This document shows positions 52,056-62,767 of a stretch of DNA of 64,000 bases, in pieces (position 1 is the stretch's first letter; each line of letters begins with the position of its first letter). The stretch is from contig CAJULO010000001.1 of the NCBI GenBank assembly GCA_910586945.1, forward strand, positions 114,997-178,996, in the 5' to 3' direction. The stretch comes from an uncultured Christensenellaceae bacterium. Lineage in GTDB: Bacteria; Bacillota; Clostridia; Christensenellales; Borkfalkiaceae. The notes below the pieces were generated by a model, which saw only the letters and a list, made by a program, of their open reading frames with translations, was not told the origin of the DNA and made no database searches. Both the position numbers and the translations under genes were made by a program.

Positions 52056-54267
52056 GCCACCATTTATCTGGAATTTTTACATTTGGTTGTGCAGTATGCA
52101 CTGCTGGCAACACTGTTTCTACACTAGTAATTTTATGCCCTTTATCATCATAAAAATAGGCAGTTACAGTATAGGTATATCTTGTATTTGCTAAAATATC
52201 GCTGTCGATATACTCAGATTTTTGAAAATCTTGAGCCAATATCTCTCTATGTTTATCCCAACTTTTCTCAATTCTATATTGATAATATGGATAGTCCTTC
52301 AATTGAATCACAACTTTACCATCTTTCATGAAAATACTACTCTGTACAATTGGTGTATTGAAGCGCCAACCATATTCTTTTGGAACAGCATTTTTTAAAA
52401 AGAGTTCAGTTAAAATATACGCTTTTGGTGTATTTGGAGTGGCAAGTCGCAATTGTCCATCTTCATCATAAGCAGTTTTATCCAATTTACAAGATATAAC
52501 TTTTGCATCTAATTGAAAAGGAGTAGGAGTACTATTTTGGTAAAGTGTATCATAGATATCTCTTGCAACATGGCATGGAATACCGCCACCGTAGATATTT
52601 GTAAGTGTATTATCTCTGTTACCAAACCAAACAGCTATAGTATGTTCAGTTGTGTAACTTAAAGTATAAGCATCTGTATTGCCACATTCGTTTCCACAAG
52701 TACCTGTTTTTGTTGCTACTCTAAACGGTAGAGATTGTAAACTTTTAGCAGTACCAATACTAACAGATGTCTGTAACATATCAGTTAAGATACTTGCAAC
52801 TTCACTAGAAAAAACTTGAATATTTTCTAGTGACCGTTGATAAAGCATATTGTTATTTTTGTCTTCAATTTTAGAAATAAAATGTAAACTATTATATTTA
52901 CCGCCATTTGCAAGTTGTGCATATGCTGCCGCGAGTTCTGTTAAGGTATAGCCACTAGCTGTTCCACCAAGTGCTAAAGCTAAATTTTTATCTTCATTTT
53001 CTATGCGTAACCCCATACGGCGTAGATATTTAATAGTATTTTCAATCCCCATATTTTGTAATATTTTTACCGCGGGAATATTTAAACTATTCGCTAAGGC
53101 AAATCGACAACTAACACTACCGTAATATTTATCTTTATAATTTGATGGAGTATAGCCAGAAAAATCAGTTTTTTCATCCTGAATAATTGTTGCAGGAGAA
53201 ATCTGTCCTTCGGCAAGAGCTGGACCGTAGACGGCAAGTGGTTTCATAATAGAACCTGCTTGTCTTGCAATATTGCCTTCTGTACTATAAAAGGCAGTTA
53301 CTCCTACTTGCTTATTGTCTGTTACTAAAAGACTTTTACCTATTTTAGGTAGATGTCCTGCTGCAATATTTTCCAATTCTTGCTGTAAATTACAGTTCAG
53401 ATAGGTGTAAATTTTACAACCATGCAACAGTTTATAAGGAGAGGATAATGGTAAATTTTCTAATTCATCATATACAGCATTCAAATAACTTGCATTTGGT
53501 AGTGTATCCTTTTGCTTTGTTGGCAAGTTTTCAGCTAGTGCAGATGTATATTCTTGTTCCGTGCAATATTGGTTATCTAGCATTCTTTTTAAGATGTTAT
53601 TGCGTAAAGCTAAACATTGCTCTGGTTGTAAAAAAGGGGAATAGCGACTAGGAGAGCGAATAATTGAGGCTAGTATAGCACTTTCCGCTAAAGATAAATC
53701 TTTTGCTTGTTTATCAAAATAATATTCACTAGCACTTTCAATGCCATAGCAAGCGTGTCCAAAATAGATAGAGTTTAAATACATCTCTAAAATTTCTTCT
53801 TTTGCATATCTTTTTTCAAGTTGTCGTGTAAGTTTAAATTCCTTAAGTTTGCGTTTTACTGTCTTTTCATTTGTCAGTTGTGTATTTTTGACGAGCTGTT
53901 GACTGATAGTGGATGCTCCTTGCTTAAAACTTCTTGCTTGTATATTTTTATAAATGGCACGCACTATACCGCGATAATCAATACCATTATGTGTATAAAA
54001 TTTTTTATCTTCAGCTACAATAAAGCTATTTGGAATATGACGTGGTAAAGTTTGCAAATGTATGCGTTTATTGGCAGCATTTAAAGCAAGTTCGGCAATT
54101 TGCTTATTTTCATTATCAAAAATTTGTATACAACTATCTGTAGGCTCTAAGGTGGCAGTACTCAGTTTACAATTTTTTGTTGCCAGTAAATAGTACAACA
54201 AACAAGATAAAACCAGTAAAAGCATTAAAATTAAAAGTATACATATTATTTTTAATGTCATTTTCAT
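52051..54267 (-). CDS. class A penicillin-binding protein (PBP1A-like)
   Basis: 738-residue bifunctional peptidoglycan synthase. Membrane anchor at about 5-28. GT51 transglycosylase: Glu86 in EDKKFYTHNGID, then QGASTISQQLVKN. Transpeptidase: SIMK (Ser339-Lys342), SLN (Ser394-Asn396) and KTGT (Lys520). All motifs are present. A C-terminal fibronectin-like segment (about 640-730) follows. The ribosome binding site is weak; an alternative ATG is two codons later. Single-gene unit. Confidence 0.95.
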   Translation of the reverse strand: MKMTLKIICILLILMLLLVLSCLLYYLLATKNCKLSTATLEPTDSCIQIFDNENKQIAELALNAANKRIHLQTLPRHIPNSFIVAEDKKFYTHNGIDYRGIVRAIYKNIQARSFKQGASTISQQLVKNTQLTNEKTVKRKLKEFKLTRQLEKRYAKEEILEMYLNSIYFGHACYGIESASEYYFDKQAKDLSLAESAILASIIRSPSRYSPFLQPEQCLALRNNILKRMLDNQYCTEQEYTSALAENLPTKQKDTLPNASYLNAVYDELENLPLSSPYKLLHGCKIYTYLNCNLQQELENIAAGHLPKIGKSLLVTDNKQVGVTAFYSTEGNIARQAGSIMKPLAVYGPALAEGQISPATIIQDEKTDFSGYTPSNYKDKYYGSVSCRFALANSLNIPAVKILQNMGIENTIKYLRRMGLRIENEDKNLALALGGTASGYTLTELAAAYAQLANGGKYNSLHFISKIEDKNNNMLYQRSLENIQVFSSEVASILTDMLQTSVSIGTAKSLQSLPFRVATKTGTCGNECGNTDAYTLSYTTEHTIAVWFGNRDNTLTNIYGGGIPCHVARDIYDTLYQNSTPTPFQLDAKVISCKLDKTAYDEDGQLRLATPNTPKAYILTELFLKNAVPKEYGWRFNTPIVQSSIFMKDGKVVIQLKDYPYYQYRIEKSWDKHREILAQDFQKSEYIDSDILANTRYTYTVTAYFYDDKGHKITSVETVLPAVHTAQPNVKIPDKWWQ

Positions 54268-54447
54268 ATAAATAGTATTCTAAAGAATAGAAAAAAAATG
54301 CGTCATAGCATTGATAAATATTTGAAAATATTATACTTGTCTATACAAAATACCATCATTAGTAAAAGTATGGTAAAAATAATATCTGCCTCCGCTAAAA
54401 ACGATAGGATATTGGTTGAATATCTTCTTATATGACAATGTGTATAT

Positions 54448-54476
54448 TTGACATTTGTACAAATTTACAGTATAAT
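54448..54476 (+). promoter_or_regulatory. sigma-A promoter of miaB-mutSL-miaA
   Basis: Consensus -35 TTGACA (54448-54453), 17-base spacer, consensus -10 TATAAT (54471-54476). Confidence 0.95.
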
Positions 54477-54505
54477 GACGCAAAGAAGATAAAAGGATTA
54501 AAAGT

Positions 54506-55819
54506 ATGCAAAAAAAATATTTTATTGTAACATTTGGTTGTCAGATGAATGTTCACGAATCTGAAAAACTTGCAGGTATTTTACGCTCTAGAGGATATGA
54601 AGAAGGCAAAAGTGAAGAGGAAGCAGATATTGTTGTCTTTAATACTTGTTGTATTCGGGAAAATGCTGAAAATACTGCCTATGGGCATATAGGAGCGTTA
54701 AAAAAATTAAAAAAAGCAAAACCAGATATGTTAATCGCTGTCGGCGGATGTATGACACAACAAAAAGATGCCGCTGAAAAATTACAAAAGACCTTTCCGT
54801 TTGTCGATATTATTTTTGGTACGCATAATCTTGAAGAACTCGGTGTTTTAATGGATAAAAGATTGAGTAGTAAATCTAGCATTGTTGATATTTGGGAAAA
54901 GGCAGGGGATATCAATGAAGAAGATATTGCCTATCGTACAGGATATCCAAATGCATGGGTAAACATTATGTATGGTTGCAATAACTTTTGTACCTATTGT
55001 ATTGTACCCAAAGTGCGTGGCAAAGAGCGTAGTAGAAGTATTGATGCAATTGTACAAGAAGTTTATGGTCTGCTAGATAAAGGATATAAAGAGATAACAC
55101 TACTCGGTCAAAATGTAAATTCCTATGGAAATGGTAAAGATGAAAATTTTGCAAAATTGTTAGAGAGAATCTGTCAAAGAAAGGATAAATTTCGTCTTCG
55201 TTTTATGACAAGTCATCCAAAGGATTTTAATGAAGAGCTAATACAAGTTATAGCAAAATATCCACAAATATGCAATTTGATACATTTACCAGTACAAGCA
55301 GGTGCAAATAGAGTGCTAAAGATGATGGGACGACAATATACGCGAGAAGAATATCTTGCAAAAGTTGCTCTATTGCGAAAATACATAGCAAATGCCGAAC
55401 TTACAACGGATTTAATGGTTGGATTTCCAAATGAAACGGAAGAGGATTTTTTACAGACCTTGCAAATGGTAGAAGAAGCAGACTTTTTATCTGCATTTAC
55501 ATTTGTTTATTCTGTGCGTAGTGGTACGCCAGCTGCAATGATGAAAGGACATCTACCTGAAGAGGTAAAAAAAGATAGAATTATGCGGCTTGTAGCACTT
55601 GTAAATGAAAAGACTAGGAAAAAGGCAAAGGACTATCAAGATAAAGTGATTGAGATTTTGGTAGAGGGATTTGATGAGAAAAAAGGCTTATATTATGGCC
55701 GTGATGAATTTGGACGCATGGGTTATTTTGCGGATACAAATAATGATGTTATAGGAGAATTTATACAGATTAAAGTGCAAAAAACTGCAGGTATTGCTGT
55801 AGAAGGAGTACGCTTGTAG
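54506..55819 (+). CDS. miaB: tRNA-2-methylthio-N6-dimethylallyladenosine synthase
   Basis: Radical SAM methylthiotransferase acting on A37 of tRNAs, after MiaA. 437 residues: N-terminal MTTase domain with three Cys ([4Fe-4S]; FGCQMN, NTCCIRE, GGCMTQ), radical SAM CNNFCTYC near residue 157, C-terminal TRAM domain. First gene of the operon whose fourth gene is miaA; mutS begins 1 base later. Confidence 0.96.
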   Translation: MQKKYFIVTFGCQMNVHESEKLAGILRSRGYEEGKSEEEADIVVFNTCCIRENAENTAYGHIGALKKLKKAKPDMLIAVGGCMTQQKDAAEKLQKTFPFVDIIFGTHNLEELGVLMDKRLSSKSSIVDIWEKAGDINEEDIAYRTGYPNAWVNIMYGCNNFCTYCIVPKVRGKERSRSIDAIVQEVYGLLDKGYKEITLLGQNVNSYGNGKDENFAKLLERICQRKDKFRLRFMTSHPKDFNEELIQVIAKYPQICNLIHLPVQAGANRVLKMMGRQYTREEYLAKVALLRKYIANAELTTDLMVGFPNETEEDFLQTLQMVEEADFLSAFTFVYSVRSGTPAAMMKGHLPEEVKKDRIMRLVALVNEKTRKKAKDYQDKVIEILVEGFDEKKGLYYGRDEFGRMGYFADTNNDVIGEFIQIKVQKTAGIAVEGVRL

Positions 55820-55820
55820 C

Positions 55821-58409
55821 ATGAAAATAGAGAAATTATCACCAATGATGCAACATTATTGTAGTGTAAAAGAAAAATATCCAAATTGCATTATTTTTTA
55901 TCGTTTAGGAGACTTTTATGAAGTATTTTTTGAAGATGCCATAGAAGTTTCACAAATTTTAGACATTACACTCACAGGGAAAGAGTGTGGACTTACAGAA
56001 CGAGCACCAATGTGTGGGGTACCTTATCACTCTGCAGATAGTTATATTGCAAAACTAGTAGCTGCAGGTAAGAAAGTTGCTATTTGTGAACAAGTGGGAC
56101 AAGTCCCTCCAAATGGTAAAGGACTCGTAGAGCGTACAGTAATACGCGTAGTATCTGCAGGTACAGTGATTGATGGTAATTATTTACAAGAAAAGGAAAA
56201 TAATTATATTGCAAGTATCTGCAAGAGAGAGAAAGAGTGTGCAATTGCTTGGATAGATATCACCACTGGTGAATTTTTTACAATCACATTTAAAGGAAAG
56301 ATGGCATTGCAAGAAGCATTAGATTTTATGCTAAAATGCAATGTTGCTGAAATTATTGCCAATGATGTTGCTCTTTTGCAGAGCAAGAACTTGAAGATAG
56401 TAGAGAGTTTACCACCGCTATCTTGTTACCTACCATGGGTATTTCAATACAAACAAGCGGAGCAAATCCTGCAGAAGCATTTTGCATGTACAAGTCTTGC
56501 CAAATTTGGATTAAAGGGAGAGGATATTGCTATTTGTGCATGTGGGGCACTTATCTCCTATTTAGAAGAGACGCAAATGCATGCATTGAAAAATATTGAT
56601 TCTCTTCAAGTAATAAAGAGTAGTGATAGTATGCAATTGGACAGCAATGCCGTGCAACATTTAGAACTACTTATGACTGTAGATAGACAAAAAAAACATT
56701 CATTGTTTTCTTTACTGGATAGAACAAAGACAGCAATGGGAGCAAGACTTTTACAAAAGTGGTTGCTTTCACCACTGCAAGAAATTGCAAAGATAAATGA
56801 CAGACTATTTGTTGTAGAAGAGTTGTATAATGCCAGTATAATGCGAAAAAATGTACAAGAGACCCTTGCAAAAATAAAAGATATAGAGCGTATTACTGGT
56901 AAAATATCAAACCAAAATTTATCTCCACGCGATTGTGAACAATTAGCAAATTCTCTATTGCAAGTTCCTATCTTAAAAAAAGATTTAGAGGGGACAAAGA
57001 GCAAGCTTTCTACATATTTTTTAGAGATAGATAAAATTTTACATCTAGCAAATCAATTAAAAGAAGCATTTGTAGAAAATGCTCCAGTAAATAGCAAAGA
57101 TGGAAATTTTATTCGTGTAGGATATAATAAACATTTAGATGAATTAAAAAATTTAAAGGAAAATGGCACACAGCTTCTTGCCAATTTAGAAAGCAGAGAG
57201 CGAGAAAAAACTGGTATAAGAAGTTTAAAAATTAAATACAATCGTGTTTTTGGATATTCTTTCGAAGTACCAAATTCCTTTAAAGATAAAGTGCCTTATG
57301 AATATAAGAGACGACAAACCTTGACAACTGCCGAACGCTATGTCACTGAGGAATTACAAGAAATTGAAGCAGCCTTGCTCTCTAGTAGTGAAAAAAGTTT
57401 GCAGTTAGAACAAGAACTTTTTCAAGCATTTAAGGAGATATTGACAGAAGAAATTTATAATTTAAAGGCAATAGCTACAGCAATAGCAGAGATTGATTGT
57501 TTTGTATCTCTTGCATCAGTTGCAAAAGAATATAACTATGTCAAACCAAATTTTACAGAGAATAGACAACAATTTAAAATTATTGAGGGTAGACATCCTG
57601 TTGTTGAAGTGATATCTAAAAACAACTTTATGCCAAATGACTGTATCTTTGATGCAAATTGTAAATCCATGCTGATAACTGGGCCAAATATGGCAGGTAA
57701 AAGTACTTATATGCGTCAAACAGCACTTATTGTGATTCTTGCCCATATGGGTAGTTTTGTACCGGCAAAATCTTGCGAGTTACCCATCATTGATAAAATT
57801 TTTACAAGAATAGGTGCAAGTGATAATCTAACAGCAGACCAAAGTACCTTTATGGTTGAGATGAATGAAGTTGCAACAATTATGCAATATGCGACAAAAG
57901 ATAGTTTGCTTATTTTGGATGAAGTGGGGCGTGGGACGAGTACATATGATGGATTGAGTATTGCTTGGGCAGTGTTGGAGACGATAACAAAAGATATCGG
58001 AGCCAAAACAATGTTTGCAACGCATTACCACGAACTTACAAAACTAGAGAGTGAAATGGAAGGGGTACAAAACTATAGAGTTACGGTAAAAGAAACAGAA
58101 GAAGGAATCATTTTTTTGCGTAAAATTCTACGCGGTGGAGCAAATAAAAGTTTTGGTATTGAAGTTGCGCGTCTTGCTGGTATTCCTAATCCGGTAACTT
58201 CGCGTGCAAAAGAGATTTTATCTTTATTGGAAGAGAATCAAATGCAACTACACACAGAAAAAAATCCAATGCCAAGACAGGATAGAGATAAGAAAAAAGA
58301 TGCATATGCAGAAATTCTTGCAAGTTTAAAAGCAGTGGATATTGATAGTATTACTCCGATACAATCTTTACAGATACTTGCGAATTTAGTCACAAAAATA
58401 CAAAAATAA
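55821..58409 (+). CDS. mutS: DNA mismatch recognition ATPase MutS
   Basis: 862 residues, MutS1 type. The mismatch-reading Phe-x-Glu is in GDFYEVF (about 30-36). Walker A GPNMAGKSTYMRQ is near residue 618, followed by DEVGRGTSTYDG and TMFATHYHELT. Length and domain order are normal. Directly before mutL. Confidence 0.97.
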   Translation: MKIEKLSPMMQHYCSVKEKYPNCIIFYRLGDFYEVFFEDAIEVSQILDITLTGKECGLTERAPMCGVPYHSADSYIAKLVAAGKKVAICEQVGQVPPNGKGLVERTVIRVVSAGTVIDGNYLQEKENNYIASICKREKECAIAWIDITTGEFFTITFKGKMALQEALDFMLKCNVAEIIANDVALLQSKNLKIVESLPPLSCYLPWVFQYKQAEQILQKHFACTSLAKFGLKGEDIAICACGALISYLEETQMHALKNIDSLQVIKSSDSMQLDSNAVQHLELLMTVDRQKKHSLFSLLDRTKTAMGARLLQKWLLSPLQEIAKINDRLFVVEELYNASIMRKNVQETLAKIKDIERITGKISNQNLSPRDCEQLANSLLQVPILKKDLEGTKSKLSTYFLEIDKILHLANQLKEAFVENAPVNSKDGNFIRVGYNKHLDELKNLKENGTQLLANLESREREKTGIRSLKIKYNRVFGYSFEVPNSFKDKVPYEYKRRQTLTTAERYVTEELQEIEAALLSSSEKSLQLEQELFQAFKEILTEEIYNLKAIATAIAEIDCFVSLASVAKEYNYVKPNFTENRQQFKIIEGRHPVVEVISKNNFMPNDCIFDANCKSMLITGPNMAGKSTYMRQTALIVILAHMGSFVPAKSCELPIIDKIFTRIGASDNLTADQSTFMVEMNEVATIMQYATKDSLLILDEVGRGTSTYDGLSIAWAVLETITKDIGAKTMFATHYHELTKLESEMEGVQNYRVTVKETEEGIIFLRKILRGGANKSFGIEVARLAGIPNPVTSRAKEILSLLEENQMQLHTEKNPMPRQDRDKKKDAYAEILASLKAVDIDSITPIQSLQILANLVTKIQK

Positions 58410-58420
58410 AAGGCACAATT

Positions 58421-60367
58421 ATGGCGAAGATACATATTTTAGAAAGTACTGTTTACAATCAAATTGCTGCAGGTGAAGTGATAGAGAATACAGCATCAAT
58501 TATAAAAGAACTTGTTGAAAATTCTATAGATGCTAAAGCAACACAAATTACTATTAAAATTAGGAGAGGTGGTAAGGATTTTATACAAGTTTTAGACAAC
58601 GGAGTGGGTATTGAAAAGAGTGAATTGCCTGCAGCATTTTTGCCACATGCAACGAGTAAAATTGCATGTGCAGAAGATTTACAAAGAATTACAACACTTG
58701 GCTTTCGAGGGGAGGCACTTGCGAGTATTGCCTCTGTAGCAAAAATGGAAATTTGCTCTAAATACTGTGAAGCGGATATGGCATATAGTTTAAGTTGTGC
58801 AGGTGGACAAATAGGAAGCATAGCACCAACAGCTTTAAATATTGGCACTGCAATCACTATTAAAGATTTATTTTATAATACCCCTGTGCGTGCCAAATTT
58901 TTAAAGACAGATAAAGGGGAAGAGAGTGAAATTACTGCGTGTGTGACGAAATTTATGTTAGGACATCCCGATATTGCCTTTTTATATCAAGTTGATGGTA
59001 AAAACAAATTACAGACATATGGAGATGGACTTAAAGAAATGCTAGTTGCTATTTATGGAAAGAATACTATAGACGAGTGCATTGCTATTGATGCAAAAAA
59101 TAATAATCTGCATATACGGGGATATATAGGTAAACCAAATTTTACAAAAGCAAATAGAACATATCAAATAACATTTATCAATGGTAGATTTGTTGTAAAT
59201 AATACCATACAGATGGCAATGCATAAAGCATATGAAAGTTATATTATGAAAAGACAGTATCCATTTTATCTACTATTTATAGATGTACCATTAGATGAAG
59301 TTGATGTGAATGTACATCCTCGTAAGACAGATGTTCGTTTTTCCAATGGAAATGTAATTTTTCATACAATATATAAGATTATATCTTCTATTTTAGATGG
59401 TACTTCTGATGCTGTAAACTTTATAGCGAATAACGCAGTTGAAAAGTTAGAAACAAAGAACAATGTAAATATTGCAATACCAAGAGAAAATATCCAAATA
59501 GAGAGTATGCAGGAAAGAAAAGAACAAATACAAGCAAAAGAAGATAGATTTGAGGCATTGGATAGAATCAATCAAAAATATGAAAATTTTGAAAAGGAAA
59601 ATAAGTTAAATCTTTTGCTAGATAAAATATCTGGTATAGATAAAAATACACTTATTTTTTCTGATAGTAAAAAAGTAGAACAAAAAGAGAGTGCTATAGA
59701 AAGTCAAAAATCTTTTTTAGATAGACAATCAGTAGATAGTAGCACATTAAAAAGGCAATTTAGTGTACAAAAGGAACAGCAAAAGATATTTTTAGAACAA
59801 GCTATCTATATAGGTTCAATTTTTCAAACTTATTTATTATATGTGTTAGAGCATAATTTTTATATCATTGACCAACATGCAGCACATGAACGCTTGCTAT
59901 TTGATAGATTTTGTGCAAAAGTGAAAGATAGACAAATTTTAAAGCAAAGTATGCTTGTTCCATATATTGCACAAGCGAATGCCGAAGAGGGTTTTTTCAT
60001 AGAAGAAAATATGGATTGCTTGCAGGAATTAGGTTTTGAAATCAGTAAATTTGGTGAAAATAGCTTTAGAGTGGAGAGTGTAGCGAGCGACCTAGTTGAT
60101 ATTGATTTAAAGCAATTCTTTACGGAAATTTTTAGTCGTTTAGGAGAATTTAAAGGCATACAATTTGTAGATATTTTTAAAGAAAAAATTGCGATGATGG
60201 CATGTAAATCTGCTGTAAAGGGTGGACAACTTTTAACACAGACTGAAGTTGATGCTTTATTTGACATGCTCTCTGGGGATATAGGATTAAAATGTCCACA
60301 TGGTCGTCCGATAGCGATACGGTTTACAAAAACTGAAATTGAAAAACTTTTTAAAAGAATCGTCTAA
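58421..60367 (+). CDS. mutL: DNA mismatch repair endonuclease MutL
   Basis: 648 residues. GHKL ATPase N-terminus: ELVENSIDA, DNGVGI, GFRGEALASI. The C-terminal dimerisation domain has DQHAAHERLLFD, ACKSAVKG and CPHGRP, the metal-binding nuclease motifs of Gram-positive MutL. In the DQHA(x)2E(x)4E motif the last Glu is Asp here. A Lys/Glu/Gln-rich linker (about 345-455) separates the parts. Confidence 0.96.
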   Translation: MAKIHILESTVYNQIAAGEVIENTASIIKELVENSIDAKATQITIKIRRGGKDFIQVLDNGVGIEKSELPAAFLPHATSKIACAEDLQRITTLGFRGEALASIASVAKMEICSKYCEADMAYSLSCAGGQIGSIAPTALNIGTAITIKDLFYNTPVRAKFLKTDKGEESEITACVTKFMLGHPDIAFLYQVDGKNKLQTYGDGLKEMLVAIYGKNTIDECIAIDAKNNNLHIRGYIGKPNFTKANRTYQITFINGRFVVNNTIQMAMHKAYESYIMKRQYPFYLLFIDVPLDEVDVNVHPRKTDVRFSNGNVIFHTIYKIISSILDGTSDAVNFIANNAVEKLETKNNVNIAIPRENIQIESMQERKEQIQAKEDRFEALDRINQKYENFEKENKLNLLLDKISGIDKNTLIFSDSKKVEQKESAIESQKSFLDRQSVDSSTLKRQFSVQKEQQKIFLEQAIYIGSIFQTYLLYVLEHNFYIIDQHAAHERLLFDRFCAKVKDRQILKQSMLVPYIAQANAEEGFFIEENMDCLQELGFEISKFGENSFRVESVASDLVDIDLKQFFTEIFSRLGEFKGIQFVDIFKEKIAMMACKSAVKGGQLLTQTEVDALFDMLSGDIGLKCPHGRPIAIRFTKTEIEKLFKRIV

Positions 60368-60386
60368 ATTACGATTGGGTAAAAGT

Positions 60387-61283
60387 ATGAAAAAGACAAT
60401 TGTAATATGTGGTGCAACTGCCACAGGCAAGACAGAACATGCAGTTGTATTAGGTAAATATTTTGATACTGCAGTAATCTCTGCAGATAGTCAACTTATA
60501 TATAAAGGATTAAATATAGGTACAGCAAAACCAACACTAGCGGAAATGGAAAATATTCAACATTATATGATTGATATAATTGAACCAAATCTATCTTTTT
60601 CTGTTGCAGAGTATACTACAATGGCAGAACCTATTATTGCAAATATTGAAGCACAGGAAAAACCTCCCATACTCTGTGGTGGTACTGGATTTTATATACA
60701 ATCTCTACTTTTTAAGCGTAGTTTGGGAACAGTCGGAAGGGACAATCAATTCCGTAAGTACTATCAAGAACTTGCAAAATTGAAGGGCAATACTTATCTT
60801 TTTGAAGAGTTGAAAAAAGTTGATATACAGACGGCGGAAAAATTACATGTAAATGATGTAAATCGTGTCATTCGAGCTCTTGAAATTTATGCACTAACAG
60901 GCAAAAAAAAATCTGAACAAGTTGAGGGATTTTCTCCAAAAAGAGAATATATTGCAATTGCATTTGACTATGATAGAGATACATTATATACAAAAATCAA
61001 CCAGCGTGTACGCAATATGTTGAAACTTGGATGGATTGATGAAGTACAACAACTTTTAAAGCAAGGTGTTATGCCAGATATGCAGAGTATGCAAGCAATA
61101 GGATATAAAGAAGTTATTAGTTATTTAAGTAATTGTATTGGTTATAATGAAATGTTGGAACTTATCCAAAGAAAGACACGCAATTATGCCAAAAGACAGA
61201 TTACATTTTTTAAGAAATTTCCTAATTTAACATGGATATCGCCAAATACTAATATAGTAAAAAAAGTGAAAGAATTATTATGA
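60387..61283 (+). CDS. miaA: tRNA dimethylallyltransferase MiaA
   Basis: Adds the isopentenyl group to A37 of tRNAs; MiaB then methylthiolates it. 298 residues: P-loop GATATGKTEHA, then SADSQLIYKGLNIGTAKP and HYMIDI, GGTGFYIQSL. Start at 60387 (MKKTIVICG); the frame is open upstream inside mutL but without sense. Substrate dimethylallyl diphosphate comes from the MEP pathway (ispG). Confidence 0.95.
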   Translation: MKKTIVICGATATGKTEHAVVLGKYFDTAVISADSQLIYKGLNIGTAKPTLAEMENIQHYMIDIIEPNLSFSVAEYTTMAEPIIANIEAQEKPPILCGGTGFYIQSLLFKRSLGTVGRDNQFRKYYQELAKLKGNTYLFEELKKVDIQTAEKLHVNDVNRVIRALEIYALTGKKKSEQVEGFSPKREYIAIAFDYDRDTLYTKINQRVRNMLKLGWIDEVQQLLKQGVMPDMQSMQAIGYKEVISYLSNCIGYNEMLELIQRKTRNYAKRQITFFKKFPNLTWISPNTNIVKKVKELL

Positions 61284-62521
61284 TAAATAGATATATTGAG
61301 CAAGCGGAAGAACAATTAAAATTACTCTATAAAGAGATAGAAGAGATTGCCTATTTTAACCAAAATAAAGTTTTAGAGGCATTTCAAAAAAATCATATAG
61401 CATTGAGGCATTTTTCTGGCAGTAGTGGGTATGGATATGGAGATGAGGGAAGAGAGAAATTAAATATGCTCTATGCCAGTGTTTTTAAGGCAGAAAGTGC
61501 AATTGTTTCTCCGCATATTGTCAGTGGCACACATGCATTGACAATTGCATTATTTGGACTTTTAAAAACTGGTGATAAATTATTATCTATTACAGGTATG
61601 CCTTATGATACTTTGCAAGAAGTTATTCAAGGGAATAACAATGGGTCGTTAAAAGACTATCATATTGATTTTGAAAAAGTTGAGCTTATTGATGGGAAAT
61701 TTGATTATGCAAATATTAGAAAAGCATTACAGGATAAAAAAATTCAAGTTATTTTTATACAACGTTCTAGAGGATATACTTGGAGAGATAGTTTGTCGCA
61801 ACAAGAGATAAAAGAATGCATACAATATATGCGAAAACTTGGATTTAGGGGTTGTATTTTAGTTGACAATTGTTATGGCGAGTTTGTAGAACAAACAGAA
61901 CCTATTGAAAATGGAGCAGATTTAGCTGTTGGGTCATGTATCAAGAATATTGGCGGTGGATTGGCAGAAAGTGGAGGATATATTGTTGGTAAGAGGCAAT
62001 ATATTGATAAAGTTGCTTGTCGTTTAACAGCTCCATCTATTGCTGGAGAAGTAGGTTCATATATAGCAGGATACAGGTTATTTTATCAAGGTTTATTTTT
62101 AGCGCCACATATCGTTATGCAAACTATAAAAGGAAGTTTATTGATTGGTACTTGTATGCAAAATTTAGGATATACTACCTCGCCATCAGTCAATAAATTG
62201 CCATATGATATTACGCGTGCTATTGCTTTTCACACTGAAGAAGAACTGATTGCATTTATACAAACAGTAGGTGAAGCTAGCCCTATAGATAGCTTTTTAA
62301 AGTTAGAACCTTGGGATATGCCGGGATATGACAGTAAAGTTATTATGGCTGCTGGAAGTTTTGTGCAAGGGGCAAGCATTGAACTTTCTGCCGATGCACC
62401 GATACGCAAACCATATATTGCATATTTTCAAGGAGGCTTAACTTATGAACATTGTAAATGTGCTACGCATCAAATCTTACAAAAATTATTAGAGAAAAAA
62501 TATAATGTTGATAGCAAATAA
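61280..62521 (+). CDS. ynbB: methionine gamma-lyase family protein (YnbB, aluminum resistance-type)
   Basis: 413-residue PLP fold I enzyme. Family features: HFSGSSGYGYGDEGREKL near residue 44, SGTHALTIALFG, and the PLP lysine in GSCIKNIGGG (about 222). Activity in vivo is not established; the annotation as an aluminum-resistance protein is historical. It overlaps miaA by 4 bases. Bacillus has hfq between miaA and ynbB; hfq is absent here. End of the operon. Confidence 0.9.
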   Translation: MINRYIEQAEEQLKLLYKEIEEIAYFNQNKVLEAFQKNHIALRHFSGSSGYGYGDEGREKLNMLYASVFKAESAIVSPHIVSGTHALTIALFGLLKTGDKLLSITGMPYDTLQEVIQGNNNGSLKDYHIDFEKVELIDGKFDYANIRKALQDKKIQVIFIQRSRGYTWRDSLSQQEIKECIQYMRKLGFRGCILVDNCYGEFVEQTEPIENGADLAVGSCIKNIGGGLAESGGYIVGKRQYIDKVACRLTAPSIAGEVGSYIAGYRLFYQGLFLAPHIVMQTIKGSLLIGTCMQNLGYTTSPSVNKLPYDITRAIAFHTEEELIAFIQTVGEASPIDSFLKLEPWDMPGYDSKVIMAAGSFVQGASIELSADAPIRKPYIAYFQGGLTYEHCKCATHQILQKLLEKKYNVDSK

Positions 62522-62704
62522 TAAGCATATAAACTAAAATTACACATCCATAAGATACAACAAGAAAAAATATTAAAGAAAATGGTATTTATTAGAGATG
62601 ATGTCAAAATGGAAAAATATACAAGCAAAAGATTGAAGAGCAGAATAAAAATATAAGAAATGAGATATATTTTTTTATTAAAAAAAGAATAAGGTGGTAT
62701 AATT

Positions 62705-62767
62705 AGCACATTTAAGCCATTAAAGGCAAAAGATGTTGAAGCAATTTTAAAACTATATCTAGAATAA
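62705..62767 (+). pseudogene. relic of a GNAT acetyltransferase start
   Basis: Twenty codons reading STFKPLKAKDVEAILKLYLE then TAA, which look like the N-terminus of a GNAT acetyltransferase (PLKxxDVEAILxLY). AAGGTGGT at 62692-62699 is a good ribosome binding site with normal spacing, but the start codon position holds AGC or ATT, not ATG. A terminator follows at once. The rest of the gene is gone. Confidence 0.5.

Noticed and set aside
62470..62709. 79-codon minus-strand hydrophobic frame
   Set aside because: It overlaps the 3' end of ynbB, has no ribosome binding site and is the complement of a Lys-rich AT-rich stretch.
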